64,000 nucleotides of DNA from assembly GCF_020023385.1 (NCBI RefSeq), contig NZ_JAIQCL010000001.1, positions 186,001-250,000 on the forward strand, read 5' to 3'. Below the pieces are notes generated by a model, which worked only from the letters and a program-made list of their open reading frames with translations, was not told where the DNA came from and did no database searches. Both the position numbers and the translations under genes were made by a program. This document shows positions 61,918 through 64,000 of this stretch, piece by piece; the first letter of the stretch is position 1, and each line of letters starts with the position of its first letter. Source of the stretch: Planococcus circulans. GTDB lineage: Bacteria > Bacillota > Bacilli > Bacillales_A > Planococcaceae.

Positions 61918-63215
61918 TGTGCATCCTTTGCCGGAGGCATGATGGTAAAGACGGATTGTTGGGATTCGTGGCTCACTAATGCAAATGCATTTTGCAGATC
62001 GGCCACTTCCAGACTTTCCAAAACAGGTACAACATCAAACAAATTCATTTCATTAAACGCATAATGAGTAAACTGGTTGGCGATATATTCCGGAGAATTC
62101 AACGCTCTCAGGAAAAAGCCGATTTTCTTGCGGCGGACCCGGTCAAGGTCTTCCTGTCCAAAAGGCCATTTTTCAATCGCATTTTGCAGTGTGTGTTTGA
62201 TTTCCTTTATCAGGATTTCCGGTTTGTGGGTATCAGAGCCGATCAAAGCGTAACCAAAACCACTTTCCAGTGAATAGTCAAACGAATAGGATTCGTCGAT
62301 CCAATCGTTTTCATAGGCGTGGTGATAAAAGTCAGATGTCCGGCCGAACAGTAATTCATAAGCCAATTGAGCAGCCAATTCATGCTTCAGCATATCCGGT
62401 CCGATCAGATCCAATTTCTCCGGTTTTACACCGTAGAACACTTTAGGCTTCTGGACACTCATTTCCAGCACGCGTTCCTTGATTGCTACTTCCTTGGGCT
62501 CATCAGGGTAAATGCGCTTGATTTCTGTCGGTTCCTCAAATGTTTTCTGTGCCTGGTCTTCCTTCACCAATTTCATCATTTGGTCCGGATCGACGTTGCC
62601 GACGATGAATAAAACCATGTTGGACGGATGGTAGAAGGTGTTGTAGCACGTATATAAGTGTTCTGCTGTAATGTCCTGGATCGACTCTACCGTTCCCGCA
62701 ATATCGATTTTCACTGGATGGTTTTCATAGAGATTTTCAATGATGCCGAAATACAGACGCCAATCCGGCTGGTCGTCATACATGGTGATTTCCTGCGCAA
62801 TGATGCCTTTTTCCTTCTCGACGGTCTTTTCCGTGAAATAAGGGCTTTGGACAAAATCCAATAAGGTTTTAACGTTTTTATCGATTTCACCAGTTGCTGA
62901 GAATAAATAGGCCGTCCGCGTAAACGAAGTAAAGGCGTTTGCAGAAGCTCCCTGTTTGCTGAACTCCTGGAAAACATCCCCTTCTTCTTTTTCAAACATT
63001 TTATGCTCTAAAAAATGGGCGATGCCATCCGGTACTTTAATTGGTTCGGTTTCGCCTTGAGGCACAAAATGGTTATCGATCGAACCGTATTTGGTCGTGA
63101 AGGTCGCAAACGTTTTAGAAAATCCTTTTTTCGGCAAAATGTATACGTTCAGGCCATTGTCCAGCTTTTCATGAAAAAGCGTTTCTTCCAATTGGTCAAA
63201 TTCAACTTTATGCAT
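61914..63215 (-). CDS. ymfH: M16-family zinc peptidase, YmfH-like
   Basis: A 433-residue pitrilysin-type peptidase. The inverted zinc motif HFLEH (HxxEH, near residue 68) with the downstream glutamate region EKEKGIIAQEI is intact, so this is the catalytically competent partner. The second half is the structural M16 C-domain (FYGVKPEKLDLIGPD and later). Paired M16 proteins often work as heterodimers; the adjacent upstream gene is the likely partner. The start overlaps that gene's stop by 8 bp. Confidence 0.92.
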   Translation of the reverse strand: MHKVEFDQLEETLFHEKLDNGLNVYILPKKGFSKTFATFTTKYGSIDNHFVPQGETEPIKVPDGIAHFLEHKMFEKEEGDVFQEFSKQGASANAFTSFTRTAYLFSATGEIDKNVKTLLDFVQSPYFTEKTVEKEKGIIAQEITMYDDQPDWRLYFGIIENLYENHPVKIDIAGTVESIQDITAEHLYTCYNTFYHPSNMVLFIVGNVDPDQMMKLVKEDQAQKTFEEPTEIKRIYPDEPKEVAIKERVLEMSVQKPKVFYGVKPEKLDLIGPDMLKHELAAQLAYELLFGRTSDFYHHAYENDWIDESYSFDYSLESGFGYALIGSDTHKPEILIKEIKHTLQNAIEKWPFGQEDLDRVRRKKIGFFLRALNSPEYIANQFTHYAFNEMNLFDVVPVLESLEVADLQNAFALVSHESQQSVFTIMPPAKDAQ

Positions 63216-64000
63216 CTTTTTCGTCCTCCTTGCCTGATAGGAAATACGTCATTTCCAAAGACAGCTTCTGAGCTACAGCCGCAATGTCTTGTTTCGTCAC
63301 ATTTTTCCATCTGTTGATCATGAATTCGGGTTCAAATGAATCAGTCAATTCCATGTACTGGTCATAGATATCGATCTGGCCGCGAGCTGAATCCAAAGCT
63401 TCTTTTAGTTGATTCGTCAATAACGCTTTTGTCTGGTCAAGTTCGATATCGGAAATATTCCCTTTTTTGACTTCTTCCAATTGTTCCAAAATCAAGGCCA
63501 CAGCTTTTTCTTCCAATTTCGAATCGATGCCAGCCAATACAAACATCAAACCGAATTGCGAAGCAAAAGAACTGGACACATAGTAGGCCATGCTTTCTTT
63601 TTCACGGATGTTCACAAACAGCTTCGAATGTGCGTAACCGCCAAAAACCCCATTCATCAACTGCATGACCGGGAATTTTTCGTCGCGGAATGTAATCGGT
63701 GTAAAGAATGCCATATGCAGCTTGCCTTGCTTCATGTCTTCGTATTCAAGGACATGTGATTGCGCAGGTTTAACCAATTCCAGTGGAGGCGCGGCAATTG
63801 CCTTTTCCCGATCTTTGAAGTGGAAGAAATCGCGGATATGTGAAGCGATCATCTCTGGCTTTACATCGCCCACTGCATAGATTTCAATTTCATTTTGTGT
63901 CAGCATTTCTTTGTATTCCGCAACCAATTGTTCATTGGTGACGTTTTCTACATCTTCAATTGTGCCGTTTGATGTAATGGAAGCCGGATGGTTGGGCAAG
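63208..64000 (-). CDS. ymfF: M16-family peptidase-like protein, YmfF-like, 5' end cut by window edge
   Basis: About 263 C-terminal residues are in the window; the family is about 420, so the N-terminal third and start are missing. The visible part is the M16 C-terminal domain: PNHPASITSNGTIEDVENVT, EIEIYAVGDVKPEMI, FGGYAHSKLFVNIREKESMAYYVSSSF and the R/Y substrate pocket typical of the non-catalytic half. Whether its own zinc motif exists cannot be seen. Overlap with ymfH indicates co-translation. Confidence 0.9.
   Translation of the reverse strand, partial: LPNHPASITSNGTIEDVENVTNEQLVAEYKEMLTQNEIEIYAVGDVKPEMIASHIRDFFHFKDREKAIAAPPLELVKPAQSHVLEYEDMKQGKLHMAFFTPITFRDEKFPVMQLMNGVFGGYAHSKLFVNIREKESMAYYVSSSFASQFGLMFVLAGIDSKLEEKAVALILEQLEEVKKGNISDIELDQTKALLTNQLKEALDSARGQIDIYDQYMELTDSFEPEFMINRWKNVTKQDIAAVAQKLSLEMTYFLSGKEDEKDA

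Overview
The window is chromosomal DNA from a low-to-mid G+C Bacillota, most likely a Planococcaceae member (Planococcus-like). This is inferred from gene content and from strong synteny with Bacillus subtilis blocks (lysA…deoB-xerD-fur-nudF-yqkF; tkt-ynzC-yneB-yneA/lexA; ynbB-glnR-glnA; hfq-miaA…mutL-mutS…ricA…ymdB-rny; recA-cinA-pgsA-rodZ-ymfK-ymfI-ymfH-ymfF). At each of these blocks the sporulation genes that B. subtilis carries (the dacF-spoIIA-spoVA stretch, sirA, cotE, spoVS) are absent, which suggests a non-sporulating lineage. No tRNA, rRNA, CRISPR array, transposase or prophage was seen.

Layout. 1-6.9 kb: lysA (cut by the left edge), pdp and deoB (nucleoside salvage), xerD, fur, nudF, and a divergent aldo-keto reductase. 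7.0-23.5 kb: a nitrate-respiration island. It holds a Crp/Fnr regulator, moaA, a NarK nitrate/nitrite transporter with a fused C-terminal PAS domain, an array of seven ~125-bp structured repeats, then (minus strand) narG-narH-narJ-narI-nreA-nreB-nreC-hemerythrin. Divergent from narG is a second hemerythrin-like gene overlapping a SEC-C/TPR protein gene. NreABC is the oxygen/nitrate-sensing system known from staphylococci. Palindromes of the AAGGG-N4-CCCTT type, in pairs 21-22 bp apart, precede narK, narG and the divergent hemerythrin gene, so one regulator probably controls the island.

23.5-32.6 kb: a small hypothetical gene, a zinc-type alcohol dehydrogenase-like reductase, a secreted S-layer-anchored metallophosphoesterase, an MFS transporter with an operator-like inverted repeat, yqkK, a thiolase, a divergent HMG-CoA lyase and a YqkD-like hydrolase. 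32.6-37.6 kb: small proteins, yneF, tkt, ynzC and the divergent SOS pair yneA-yneB / lexA with LexA boxes. 37.6-41 kb: a methyltransferase and several small or unknown genes, including a tandem DUF2294 protein and a 42-codon membrane peptide gene.

41-64 kb: glnA-glnR with GlnR boxes, ynbB, a TRIC-type channel, a rhodanese, hfq-miaA, an alpha/beta hydrolase, mutL-mutS, ricA, ymdB, rny, recA (LexA box inside the cinA terminator hairpin), cinA, pgsA, rodZ, ymfK, ymfI and two M16-type peptidase genes, the last cut by the right edge. Three more copies of the structured repeat family lie at 45.4, 52.4 and 56.0 kb, all intergenic. Most gene ends on the minus strand carry a clear rho-independent terminator.
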